From NCBI RefSeq assembly GCF_028748185.1, contig NZ_CP118164.1, positions 2,356,001-2,420,000 on the forward strand: a stretch of 64,000 nt of DNA, read 5' to 3'. The stretch is from Bremerella sp. P1. GTDB taxonomy: Bacteria; Planctomycetota; Planctomycetia; Pirellulales; Pirellulaceae. Of this stretch, positions 57,601 to 64,000 are shown piece by piece. Position 1 is the first letter of the stretch, and each line of letters begins with the position of its first letter. Both the position numbers and the translations under genes were made by a program. Below the pieces are notes generated by a model, which was given only the letters and a program-made list of their open reading frames with translations, did no database searches and was not told the origin of the DNA.

Positions 57601-58642
57601 CTGGGAAGTTGCCAAAGAGGGAGCATCGGAACTCGACAACGCCCTGGTCGAGTGCCTGGAGCATGTCACCCAGAACCTGTTAATCGTGTGGCTCAATCAC
57701 AGCCGGACGCTCCGTTTGTCGGCGGTCGAGAAGTTTTCTGACCCAGGTCAATGGAAGCTTGTTCAAGCTTTTATTCAGCGGTACGGGGCCGACCTGTTCA
57801 CCCAACACTTCTTCAATCGCGGCAATATCCGTAGCATTCTGCATGGTGGCGTAGAAACCTGGATCGAGAAGGTTCGCCAGCAGTGGCCCGAAGAAGACTG
57901 GCCCCTGTTCATTCAGGCCATGGGAACGAATATCAATCGGACCGAATCGATTGCCTGCTTCAGCATGGTACTGGAAGCGGTGTTGGAGAACTTCGCCGAG
58001 TACCGCGATTACAACAGCACGACCACGCAAAGTGACCGGGGCGAGTACCTCTACATGTTCCTCGACTTCCTGCGACTTCGTACCGCGTACGATCGGGTCT
58101 CGTGGAACCTTAAGCCGATCGTCATGACGCACGAGGTGCTTGTCCGAACCGGGCACTCAGAAGCAGCCCAGATGTGGCGCAAGGCCTTGGCCGATCGCAT
58201 CGAAGACGAAGCCGACAAATACGTACAGAAGCTGCGTAACCTACAACGCGAATACGCCATGCAGATGCCCACCGTAGCCGACCGCATCAAGGAGCGTTTC
58301 GTCAGACCGCTGGCCGTCGACCGCATCTGCTCGCTGGTCGAACAATCGATGACCAACATGGGAAGTGAAGAGGCCAACACGGCCTTCAAACTCCTGTACG
58401 ATGAGGCGGAAGCCTTGGTCGAAGAGCCCAGCGGCGTGGGGCTCGATATTCCGGCATGGCTCAAGGCCCTGGACGAGGAAGTAACGAAAGTCGAACTCGA
58501 AGCTAGCTTCTCGACCGAAAACGAAGCCTGGCAACCTGGTGAAGCGATTCCGCTCAGGAAGCTTTCTCTGGAAGAAGTTCACGACCAAATCGACAGCTGG
58601 ACGACCCATTTCCCTTCCGGTGGAGACGACGAAGAGGAATAA
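54632..58642 (+). CDS. Giant helical cytosolic protein of unknown function
   Basis: 1336 residues, no signal peptide or clear membrane segment, almost wholly alpha-helical by composition. No known domain was recognised. An acidic, Ser/Asp/Glu-rich stretch at ~680-740 (EEPSEEDDIFQ, TDSTDDGNEG) divides two helical halves; the C-terminus is acidic (GGDDEEE). Repeated helix pairs such as YPEAAGKQVDIVPTASARMQ and QAMRRGDLNETIEYIHRIVD hint at TPR/HEAT-like solenoids, but this is not firm. It is followed, 144 bp on, by scpA on the same strand, then by the metallo-hydrolase and hemW. Start ATG 54632 lies in the only long frame. Function not known. Confidence 0.85.
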   Translation: MGDRTEENVLLEKILGYLNFSSGDFDARFATAMDHLFRQVAEANPDSPFWKWSQVGSTLKEGLARLRTSSAALKQSTQAETALHYIFDVVLPGYLEFHHDLLFHQSGESLFSPYFVVRVAQSVLMQSAEWDNEDRVLKNCLDQLNDYIGHRPVPALETRKTEPYAHEYCRPIPIWLKGAGACQSRHQEIVEKTLELLESTAPDILQDAGFDPAKLVELAIDPRAYDFEHPVNKRPNYQFGQWDPDSIDMSGHYNRFVVQQVTLEALTDRVDRNPPENLSHDELIYEGAAVLAGVILMGAGISGSGPGAYDSETTLSKLVPVIANYRDRFYNQLLDNCPESMAKRLNEESIQRRQPFGAARQHLNAYLSNRRAKQLAHVRLALIFSRMGYPEAAGKQVDIVPTASARMQCRIECFITLAHQAMRRGDLNETIEYIHRIVDRLHRAIECGAIVDPWNILGFDGQFSLFPAYENSVRDHRVDDLARMIEQIFDLMSQALSEAAVRDDEAVRSKTAWAFEEFSMWWHQFATHELSSVDSPSGDDAFAAARRVADALRLWHKAGAEAGDIAFWSPHVEMFDSPKAYGLVIQALLERNDFVTTMALLMNWLEQADEIPLHHLDTSYFSIATQWILTLQKHRETLADTPENQAETWQMLQRFMDFQEANAGIFSQVPGWFSKQAKKGQFDEELDALFQGEEPSEEDDIFQAAYEDVTFTDSTDDGNEGAIFEGGSSSTESSEELQVESRRVNMHISFLSCVAQQWQMAAFQALRTQGEPVVVEKLLQWREQAITNYRELLELLLVVNQHQLSDISGDHQEMVEYDRQRAVKEFMLERIIMTTVSTASAARILSSVVAAVAPEHKQSLENLEKEIGAEQTLAVDLLAAILAGDTEAVQKHFPPMLNTLKDKPLLYVPISKRGGPLRIVSTRVRQSTIRELLHWLPRIGQYDFSRQMLDTARKMENDNPIGPGAITEFDALFETGFLAIIDAVVASSESWEVAKEGASELDNALVECLEHVTQNLLIVWLNHSRTLRLSAVEKFSDPGQWKLVQAFIQRYGADLFTQHFFNRGNIRSILHGGVETWIEKVRQQWPEEDWPLFIQAMGTNINRTESIACFSMVLEAVLENFAEYRDYNSTTTQSDRGEYLYMFLDFLRLRTAYDRVSWNLKPIVMTHEVLVRTGHSEAAQMWRKALADRIEDEADKYVQKLRNLQREYAMQMPTVADRIKERFVRPLAVDRICSLVEQSMTNMGSEEANTAFKLLYDEAEALVEEPSGVGLDIPAWLKALDEEVTKVELEASFSTENEAWQPGEAIPLRKLSLEEVHDQIDSWTTHFPSGGDDEEE

Positions 58643-58649
58643 TGAGTCA

Positions 58650-58712
58650 GTTAGTAGTTTTCAGTGTTCAGTTTTCAGCAAAATCCTTTCTACTGAATAC
58701 TTCGCATTGAAG
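58650..58712. repeat. CAGTTTT-type dispersed repeat
   Basis: The segment contains TTTTCAGTGTTCAGTTTTCAG and a following 'ctactgaatacttc' word: short reiterations of CAGTTTT/CAGTGTT. Such units occur as dispersed intergenic repeats in many genomes. It lies between the giant gene and scpA. Confidence 0.4.
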
Positions 58713-58786
58713 ACTTGCACTGCATCGCCGCTCTGAGAATTCAGGATGTCGGCAATCCGAGCCATCGTCGAAACAGGTACCAAGCA

Positions 58787-59569
58787 ATGAACTTTCGAGT
58801 TGAAATCCCCATCTACCGTGGGCCGCTCGATCTTTTGCTGTACCTGGTGCGTAAGCACGAACTCGATATCGTCGATATTCCCATTGCTCAGGTAACCCAG
58901 CAGTACCTGGCCTATCTGGAAATCCTCAAGGCGATGGACGTCAACAGTGTGGCCGACTTCCTGGAGATGGCCAGCACGTTGATCGAGATCAAATCGAAAT
59001 TGGTCCTGCCGCAAGTCGAGGACGCCGACGAAGATGCCATCGACGATCCGCGCGAGCAGCTCGTTGAACGCCTGTTGGAATATAAGCGATTCAAAGACGC
59101 CGCCAGCTTGTTAGAAGATCAAGGTCGCAACTGGCAGCGACGATTCACGCGCATCGCCGATGACCTGCCTCCGCGGAAGGTCGATGTGGCCGATCAGCCG
59201 ATCAACGAAGTCGAGCTGTGGGACCTGGTCAGCGCGCTCAATCGTCTCCTGAAAGACAGTAAGGCTCAACAGCCAACCAATATCGTTTATGACGACACCC
59301 CGATCCGCGTGCACATGAAAGCAGTGCACGAGCGGATTGTTCACGAAGGAAAGGTCCGCTTTCACACCCTTTTTCCACCAGATGCCGCCAAGAGCCGCAT
59401 CATTGGTATCTTCCTCGCCCTGCTGGAATTGATCCGCCACTATAATACGCTGGCACATCAGGACGAGGGAGAAAGCGAAATCTGGCTTACCGCCGGCGAA
59501 GGATTCTCGGCCGAAGTTCATTTTGAAGATGTCGATGAATACGAACCAGGAAAAGCAGCTGCCGAGTGA
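58787..59569 (+). CDS. scpA: Segregation and condensation protein A
   Basis: 260 residues, the kleisin subunit of the SMC-ScpAB complex that compacts chromosomes. The N-terminal block YRGPLDLLLYLVRKHELDIVDIPIAQVTQQYLAYLE is the family signature, followed by DFLEMASTLIEIKSKLVLP and a C-terminal winged-helix part (VRFHTLFPPDAAKSRIIGIFLALLELIRH). ATG 58787 begins at the expected N-terminus; sequence upstream in the frame is not family-like. scpB is not adjacent in this window. Confidence 0.95.
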   Translation: MNFRVEIPIYRGPLDLLLYLVRKHELDIVDIPIAQVTQQYLAYLEILKAMDVNSVADFLEMASTLIEIKSKLVLPQVEDADEDAIDDPREQLVERLLEYKRFKDAASLLEDQGRNWQRRFTRIADDLPPRKVDVADQPINEVELWDLVSALNRLLKDSKAQQPTNIVYDDTPIRVHMKAVHERIVHEGKVRFHTLFPPDAAKSRIIGIFLALLELIRHYNTLAHQDEGESEIWLTAGEGFSAEVHFEDVDEYEPGKAAAE

Positions 59570-59729
59570 ACCTGAGTTGGCAGATGACCGTCCTTTCCTT
59601 CCTCGACTAACCACACCCTGATAGAGCGCGATCGGCATTCACGTCGATTCGACGCCCGGTCAAACTCACTCTGCCCTGCAAGAGGACGCAGAGGGCCCCA
59701 AAGAGATACGCAACTAGACTTTCACAATT

Positions 59730-60569
59730 ATGCTCGACAACGCACCGCTGCGAAAACTTGAATTCAACGGACTGACCATCGAGGGCTATTCCCGCGCGGC
59801 TGTTCAAACCTACTGGCGCATTCCGGAAATGAAGCTCGGCTTCGACCTGGGACTGCAGCCGTGGGACTTTATGGGCACGGCAACCTGGTTTGTTTCTCAT
59901 GCCCACCTCGACCATATTGCCGCGCTGCCGGTATATGTTTCCCGCCGCCGGCTGATGAAAATGCCCCCGCCGGTAATCTACATGCCCGAAGTCGCGGTCG
60001 GCCCTGCCCTGCAGGTCCTCAAGGCGTTTAGCCGATTGGATCGCGGGAAGATGCCATGCACGATTAATCCGGTTCTGCCGGGCGCGGAAATCGAACTCTC
60101 CCGCGAACTGATCGTCAACGCCTACGAAACCAAGCACACCGTTCCGTCGGTTGGCTATGTTGTTTCGCAGCGACGCCGGAAACTGAAACCGGAGTACCAA
60201 AACCTTCCGGGGGATCAAATCCGTGACCTGCGACTTGGTGGTACCGAGGTCACCGAAGAGCATCGTCATCCGCTGCTGGCCTATCTAGGCGACAGCCGTG
60301 CCGAAGCGATGGACAACAATCCGCAGTTTTACGAAGCCGATATCTTGATCATGGAGATGACGTTCGTCTCGCCGGAGCATCGCAAGGAAAAGATCCACAA
60401 GATGGGTCACATTCACTTGGATGACGTGGTGGCGCGGCAAGATCGTTTTCAGAACAAGAAGATCATCGCCTCACATTTCAGTACGCGATACAACAATCGT
60501 CAGATCCAAGAGCACGTCAAAGCCAAGCTGCCGGAAATGCTCGACGGTCGGCTGCACTTGTGGTTATGA
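59730..60569 (+). CDS. RNase Z-like metallo-beta-lactamase-fold protein
   Basis: 279 residues. Metal ligands by motif: SHAHLDHI (H57, H59, D61, H62), H136 (ETKHTVPSVGY), D188 (YLGDSR) and H249 (ASHFSTRY). MEMTF and GHIHLDDVVAR match the tRNase Z exosite and H-x-H regions. RNase Z trims tRNA 3' ends; the close similarity in the C-terminal half makes that the best guess, though other MBL hydrolases are possible. The TGA overlaps the ATG of hemW (ATGA), so the two genes are coupled. ATG 59730. Confidence 0.82.
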   Translation: MLDNAPLRKLEFNGLTIEGYSRAAVQTYWRIPEMKLGFDLGLQPWDFMGTATWFVSHAHLDHIAALPVYVSRRRLMKMPPPVIYMPEVAVGPALQVLKAFSRLDRGKMPCTINPVLPGAEIELSRELIVNAYETKHTVPSVGYVVSQRRRKLKPEYQNLPGDQIRDLRLGGTEVTEEHRHPLLAYLGDSRAEAMDNNPQFYEADILIMEMTFVSPEHRKEKIHKMGHIHLDDVVARQDRFQNKKIIASHFSTRYNNRQIQEHVKAKLPEMLDGRLHLWL

Positions 60570-61711
60570 GCGACTCTCACGGTACGACCGATTCTCCCCG
60601 CAGTGCGTACATTCATGTTCCTTTCTGTACGCATCGCTGCGGATACTGCAATTTTACGGTCATCGCCGGTCGCGACGACCTGACCGGTGCCTACCTGGAA
60701 GCGATCGAGAAGGAACTGGCGCAGCTTGGCCAGCCGCAGGAAGTCGACACGCTATTTCTCGGCGGCGGCACGCCAACGCATCTTTCGCCCCCAGAGCTTG
60801 AGCAACTTCTTTCGCTGGCAACCACTTGGTTCCCCCTGGCCCCAGGTGCCGAGCTAAGCGTGGAAGCCAACCCCATCGACATCACGCCTGAGAAAGCCGA
60901 AGTGCTTGAGTCCGCTGGGGTCAATCGCGTTAGCCTGGGCGTGCAGTCGTTTCGTAGTGACAAACTGAAATTGCTTGAACGTGACCACGACCGAGCCCAG
61001 GTAGAAGCCGCTGCCGAGCTGCTATTACCTCGTATTCCCAACCTAAGCTTCGACCTCATCTTTGCCGCCCCAGGAGAAACACTTGCCCAATGGGAAGACG
61101 ATCTTCAGTCGGCCATTGAGCTGGGCCCGACTCATATTTCCACCTATGGCCTGACCTTTGAAAAGGGAACGACCTTCTGGAATCGACTGCATCACGACCA
61201 GCTCCATGAAGTCGACGAGGAGTTGCAGCGCGAGATGTACCTGGCTGGCATAGCCTGTCTTACCGAGGCAGGCTTTCAACACTACGAGGTCTCGAACTTT
61301 TCTCTCCCGAATTACGAAAGCCGCCACAACATGCAGTACTGGCTGGGCAAGCGTTACTTCGCCGCCGGCCCTGGGGCTTCACGTCACGTGGGAATGATTC
61401 GTGAAACCAATCACCGGAGCACGACCGCTTACATCCGCAGGATGCAACAAGGCAGCTCTCCAGTGGCAGAACACGAAAAGCTCACATTGCAAATGAAAGC
61501 CAGGGAACAACTCGTATTTGGACTGCGGATGCTTGGCGGCATCCATATTCCCACCTTTCAGAAGGATACGGGCATGACTCCATGGGAGTTGTGTGGGACA
61601 GAAATTGACCAGTTCCTGCAATTAGAACTACTAAACTATAGTTATGAGCGCTTACGATTAACGCGTGAAGGGCTACTACTTGCTGATACCATTTGCGTCG
61701 AATTGCTTTGA
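60566..61711 (+). CDS. hemW: HemW-type radical SAM heme chaperone
   Basis: 381 residues. The radical SAM motif is VPFCTHRCGYCNF (C21, C25, C28), followed by LFLGGGTPTHL, NRVSLGVQSF, SFDLIFAAPGE and STYGLTFEKGT, and the HemW C-terminal region (YEVSNFSLPNYESRHNMQYW). HemW is related to oxygen-independent coproporphyrinogen oxidase (HemN) but acts as a heme chaperone; HemN proteins are longer and have a different N-terminal motif. ATG 60566 overlaps the preceding TGA. The coupling with an RNase Z-like gene is unusual. Confidence 0.9.
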   Translation: MSDSHGTTDSPRSAYIHVPFCTHRCGYCNFTVIAGRDDLTGAYLEAIEKELAQLGQPQEVDTLFLGGGTPTHLSPPELEQLLSLATTWFPLAPGAELSVEANPIDITPEKAEVLESAGVNRVSLGVQSFRSDKLKLLERDHDRAQVEAAAELLLPRIPNLSFDLIFAAPGETLAQWEDDLQSAIELGPTHISTYGLTFEKGTTFWNRLHHDQLHEVDEELQREMYLAGIACLTEAGFQHYEVSNFSLPNYESRHNMQYWLGKRYFAAGPGASRHVGMIRETNHRSTTAYIRRMQQGSSPVAEHEKLTLQMKAREQLVFGLRMLGGIHIPTFQKDTGMTPWELCGTEIDQFLQLELLNYSYERLRLTREGLLLADTICVELL

Positions 61712-62085
61712 GCCAAGAACGCGCTAAACCACTAGCGTTCACCACTCTACAAGGTGCTGCGAGGCCCATTCTGCCGTAGGCAAACCATAAGCCTACTAGG
61801 CTTTCCGGGACAAAATGTTCTTGCTCTGTGATATTTTGTTCTTTGTACCGAACTACTAATCATGTAGAGTGGAGGTGTGTGAAACGAAAAGATTTTCGCA
61901 ACTTCACGCAAAACTCTTTCTGCCAACCATGGTTCAACCAGAATAGCTCTCGACGAAAGATACGTTCGACTGCTGTTCATCTAACGGAACAAAATTGTCG
62001 AGGCGTCGATTGCATCGCCTTAGGGGAAGTTCCCCGGCGATGACCCACCCCCAATCCCTTGGCCAGTTAACCTGGGAGTGACGCC
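61712..62085. other. Intergenic region (374 bp)
   Basis: Nothing clearly coding. A hairpin right after hemW (GAAC-GC-GCTA...TAGC-GTTC, 61717-61740) has no T-run. A weak promoter-like TTGTAC-N16-TAGAGT near 61850-61880 could serve the next gene. No tRNA or riboswitch is recognised. Confidence 0.4.
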
Positions 62086-62718
62086 ATGATTCAGATTAAG
62101 CATCGCATTACAGGCGAAGTCCTGTACGAGATCGACGCAGACGCGTTGGCAGGCGCCAAGCTCGTCGGCAAGAATCTCGCAGGGGCAGACCTGTCCTCAC
62201 TGGTGCTGCGCAATTGCGTTTTTGATAGCGACAACCTGGACGAAGTTTCTTTCGAGAATTCAGATCTCGAAGGAGCTAGTTTCATGGGTGCCAGTGTAAA
62301 GCATGCTTGCTTCGACGGTGCCAACATGGCAGGTGTAACCATGACCGACGCGATACTCAATGAGTCGTCGCTCAAAGAGGTCAATCTCACCAAAGCCAAT
62401 ATGCGATATGCCAAGCTTCACAACTGTAATCTTTCGGGAGCACGATTGGTCGAAGCCGATATCAGTATGTGTGACCTCCGCTGCGATATGCCTGGTGCGA
62501 ACCTAACTCGTGCGGACCTACGCGGGGCGAACCTCACCGGTGCTGACCTGACCGGAGCGAAAGTCGACGAGGCAGACTTTACCGATGCCACGATGACAGA
62601 GGCCCACCTCGACGGTTGCTATGTCGAACGAGCCATCAACGCATGTGCCAAGCACAAGCCATTCAAACCCAAGCCACAAGCAGTCAAACGACCTTGGTGG
62701 ATGGTGTGGGCGACCTAG
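62086..62718 (+). CDS. Pentapeptide-repeat protein
   Basis: 210 residues. About 25 tandem A(D/N)LXX-type units (LSGARLVEADIS, ANLTRADLRGANLTGADLTGA) form the right-handed quadrilateral helix. The N-terminus has the common start 'IQIKHRITGEVLYEIDADAL', and the C-terminus (residues ~185-210) is basic and Trp-rich (RPWWMVWAT). Members range from gyrase-protecting Qnr/MfpA to unknown; nothing here points to one role. ATG 62086 is preceded by GGGAGTGAC. No partner gene is evident. Confidence 0.9.
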   Translation: MIQIKHRITGEVLYEIDADALAGAKLVGKNLAGADLSSLVLRNCVFDSDNLDEVSFENSDLEGASFMGASVKHACFDGANMAGVTMTDAILNESSLKEVNLTKANMRYAKLHNCNLSGARLVEADISMCDLRCDMPGANLTRADLRGANLTGADLTGAKVDEADFTDATMTEAHLDGCYVERAINACAKHKPFKPKPQAVKRPWWMVWAT

Positions 62719-62793
62719 TCGTCTAGGAAAAACGATAGGGATGCCTTTCGCCTGACACGGCATAGCCATCCTGAAAGAAATACCGACTGACCA

Positions 62794-64000
62794 TCAGACG
62801 AGAATCTTCTTGACCACGCTGCCATGCACATCGGTCAGTCGGTAATCGCGGCTCTGAAAGCGGTACGTGAATTTCTTGTGGTCGATACCCAGTAGATGCA
62901 GAAGCGTTGCATTCAAGTCGTGCACATGTACGGGATCCTCGGTAATGTTGTAACCGATCTCGTCGGTCGCTCCCAATTCGAAACCGGGCTTCACCCCTGC
63001 TCCGGCCAGCCACATCGTAAAGCATCGACTGTGATGATCGCGACCGTAGTCGTTGGCCTCGATCGATCCTTGGGCATAGGCGGTTCGACCAAATTCACCT
63101 CCCCAAACGACGAGCGTGTCTTCCAACAAACCGAGCCGCGCCAGGTCGTTGACCAGCGCGGCAGAAGCCTGATCGGTATCACGACATTGCCGCGGAAGCT
63201 CGGCATTGATGCTGCGATGCTGATCCCAGCCGCGATGAAACAGTTGAATGAAGCGAACGCCCCGCTCAGCCATGCGTCGTGCCAATAGGCAATTGGCAGC
63301 ATACGTCCCTGGCTTCCTGGCGTCCTCACCGTAGGCGGCAAACACCGATTCTGGCTCATCCGAAAAATCGGTCAGGGTCGGTATCGACATCTGCATCCGG
63401 TAGGCCATTTCGTATTGAGCGACGCGACTCTCGATTTCCGGATCGCCTACCTCGGCGGCCTGACGCTGGTTCAATGCGGCAATCGTTTTCAGAACGCGAC
63501 GCCGGTCAGCCATTGAGATGCCAGCCGGATTATTCAAATACAGAACCGGATCGCCGCTGCTGCGAAAGCGAACGCCTTGGTAACGCGACGGCAGAAAACC
63601 ACTCGACCACAAACGATCGAAGATCGGCTGGTTGTTGAGAGTAGCACTCCCCTGGGAAACAAGCACCACGAAGGCCGGCAGTTCTTCGTTCTCGCTTCCC
63701 AGTCCATAGCTGAGCCAACTTCCCATGCTCGGCCTGCCTGGCAGCGTATGCCCGCTGACCAATAATGTCATACCGGGATCATGATTGATCGCATCGGTAT
63801 GCATCGAGCGGATGCGACACATGCGGTCGGCGATCTTGGCTTGGTGTGAAACAAGATCGCTAAACCACATCCGGCTTTCACCATGCTGAGAGAACGCGAA
63901 CTTGCTGGGGGTCAGCGGCAACGAGTCTTGCTCGGAAGTCATCGTCGTGAGCCGTTGTCCCATGCGGACCGACTCTGGCAACTGTTGGCCGGCGAATCGC
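62794..64000 (-). CDS. DUF1501 protein, N-terminus cut by window edge
   Basis: About 402 residues are visible; the frame stays open to position 64000, so the N-terminal Tat-like signal and start lie outside. It matches the 38647 gene through HSMHTDAINHDPGMTLLVSGH-like, RPSMGSWLSYGLGSENEELPAFVVLVS, VQLFHRGW-like, VVWGGEFGRTAY, GRDHHSRCFTMWLAGAGVKPG and HVHDLNATLLHLLGIDHKKFTY. It belongs to the same DUF1501 subgroup and presumably follows a DUF1549/1553 gene further right. Confidence 0.9.
   Translation of the reverse strand, partial: RFAGQQLPESVRMGQRLTTMTSEQDSLPLTPSKFAFSQHGESRMWFSDLVSHQAKIADRMCRIRSMHTDAINHDPGMTLLVSGHTLPGRPSMGSWLSYGLGSENEELPAFVVLVSQGSATLNNQPIFDRLWSSGFLPSRYQGVRFRSSGDPVLYLNNPAGISMADRRRVLKTIAALNQRQAAEVGDPEIESRVAQYEMAYRMQMSIPTLTDFSDEPESVFAAYGEDARKPGTYAANCLLARRMAERGVRFIQLFHRGWDQHRSINAELPRQCRDTDQASAALVNDLARLGLLEDTLVVWGGEFGRTAYAQGSIEANDYGRDHHSRCFTMWLAGAGVKPGFELGATDEIGYNITEDPVHVHDLNATLLHLLGIDHKKFTYRFQSRDYRLTDVHGSVVKKILV

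Noticed and set aside
61717-61740. Hairpin right after hemW
   Set aside because: Bulged stem without a T-run; not called as a terminator.
1-64000. tRNA, rRNA, CRISPR arrays, prophage or transposase genes
   Set aside because: No cloverleaf-like TPsiC/acceptor combinations, repeat-spacer arrays or transposase motifs were seen on either strand by eye; a tRNAscan or CRISPR search would settle this.

Overview
The window looks like a chromosomal segment of a planctomycete, most likely Pirellulaceae (Blastopirellula/Bremerella/Rhodopirellula-like). This rests on gene content: DUF1501 proteins, DUF1549/DUF1553 'planctomycete cytochrome' proteins, a PVC-type CxxCH propeller protein, DUF1080 and ThuA-like proteins, a Minf_1886-like protein and a PTPMT1-like phosphatase. 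No rRNA, tRNA, CRISPR array, prophage or intact insertion sequence was recognised by eye.

Layout. 1-1835: three tandem paralogues of a small membrane-anchored leucine-rich-repeat protein; the second has an in-frame stop and the third a frameshift. 2043-2402: a Minf_1886-like protein. 2512-7811 (minus): a LolD-like ATPase and LolC/E-like permease (overlapping genes), a lysyl-tRNA synthetase with an extra ~195-residue N-terminal domain, and a small membrane protein. 7812-8579 is non-coding and contains a strong minus-strand terminator that may end a small RNA. 8580-10933 (minus): two small membrane proteins and a GSDH-type sugar dehydrogenase. 11105-13046: pdxA and a divergent phzF-family gene. 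13661-16755: another LRR protein, a MITE-like inverted-repeat element, pyrE, and an AEC-type transporter fused to a GyrI-like ligand-binding domain. 16829-19512: a CbiX-like chelatase, an ABM-fold monooxygenase coupled to an unknown gene, a cupin, and cysK.

19613-28934 (minus) is a four-gene set of large secreted proteins: DUF1501, a pre-peptidase C-terminal-like protein, DUF1549/DUF1553, and cytochrome c/WD40/coiled coil. A good sigma70-type promoter lies upstream at about 29200. 29409-32640: a PQQ-propeller lipoprotein divergent from a secreted TPR protein. 32769-36860: phhB, a small membrane protein, a PTPMT1-like phosphatase, a DUF1080-ThuA fusion and a ThuA protein. 36947-38636: a SPASM protein without a radical-SAM cluster motif, and a GYF_2 protein. 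38647-54206 (minus): a second DUF1501 + DUF1549/1553 pair, a secreted tripeptidyl-peptidase II-like protease, a 1659-residue multidomain CxxCH protein, and a PQQ propeller with a DPFG-repeat tail.

54632-62718 (plus): a 1336-residue protein of unknown function, scpA, an RNase Z-like metallo-hydrolase overlapping hemW, and a pentapeptide-repeat protein. A third DUF1501 gene runs off the right edge.

Functionally, housekeeping genes (lysS, pdxA, pyrE, cysK, scpA, hemW, phhB, lolCD) are scattered among secreted, cytochrome-associated, probably polysaccharide-related genes. The items most worth following up are the LysS fusion, the transporter-GyrI fusion, the giant protein upstream of scpA, and the SPASM protein that has lost its radical-SAM motif. 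All calls are by reading motifs; no database search was possible.
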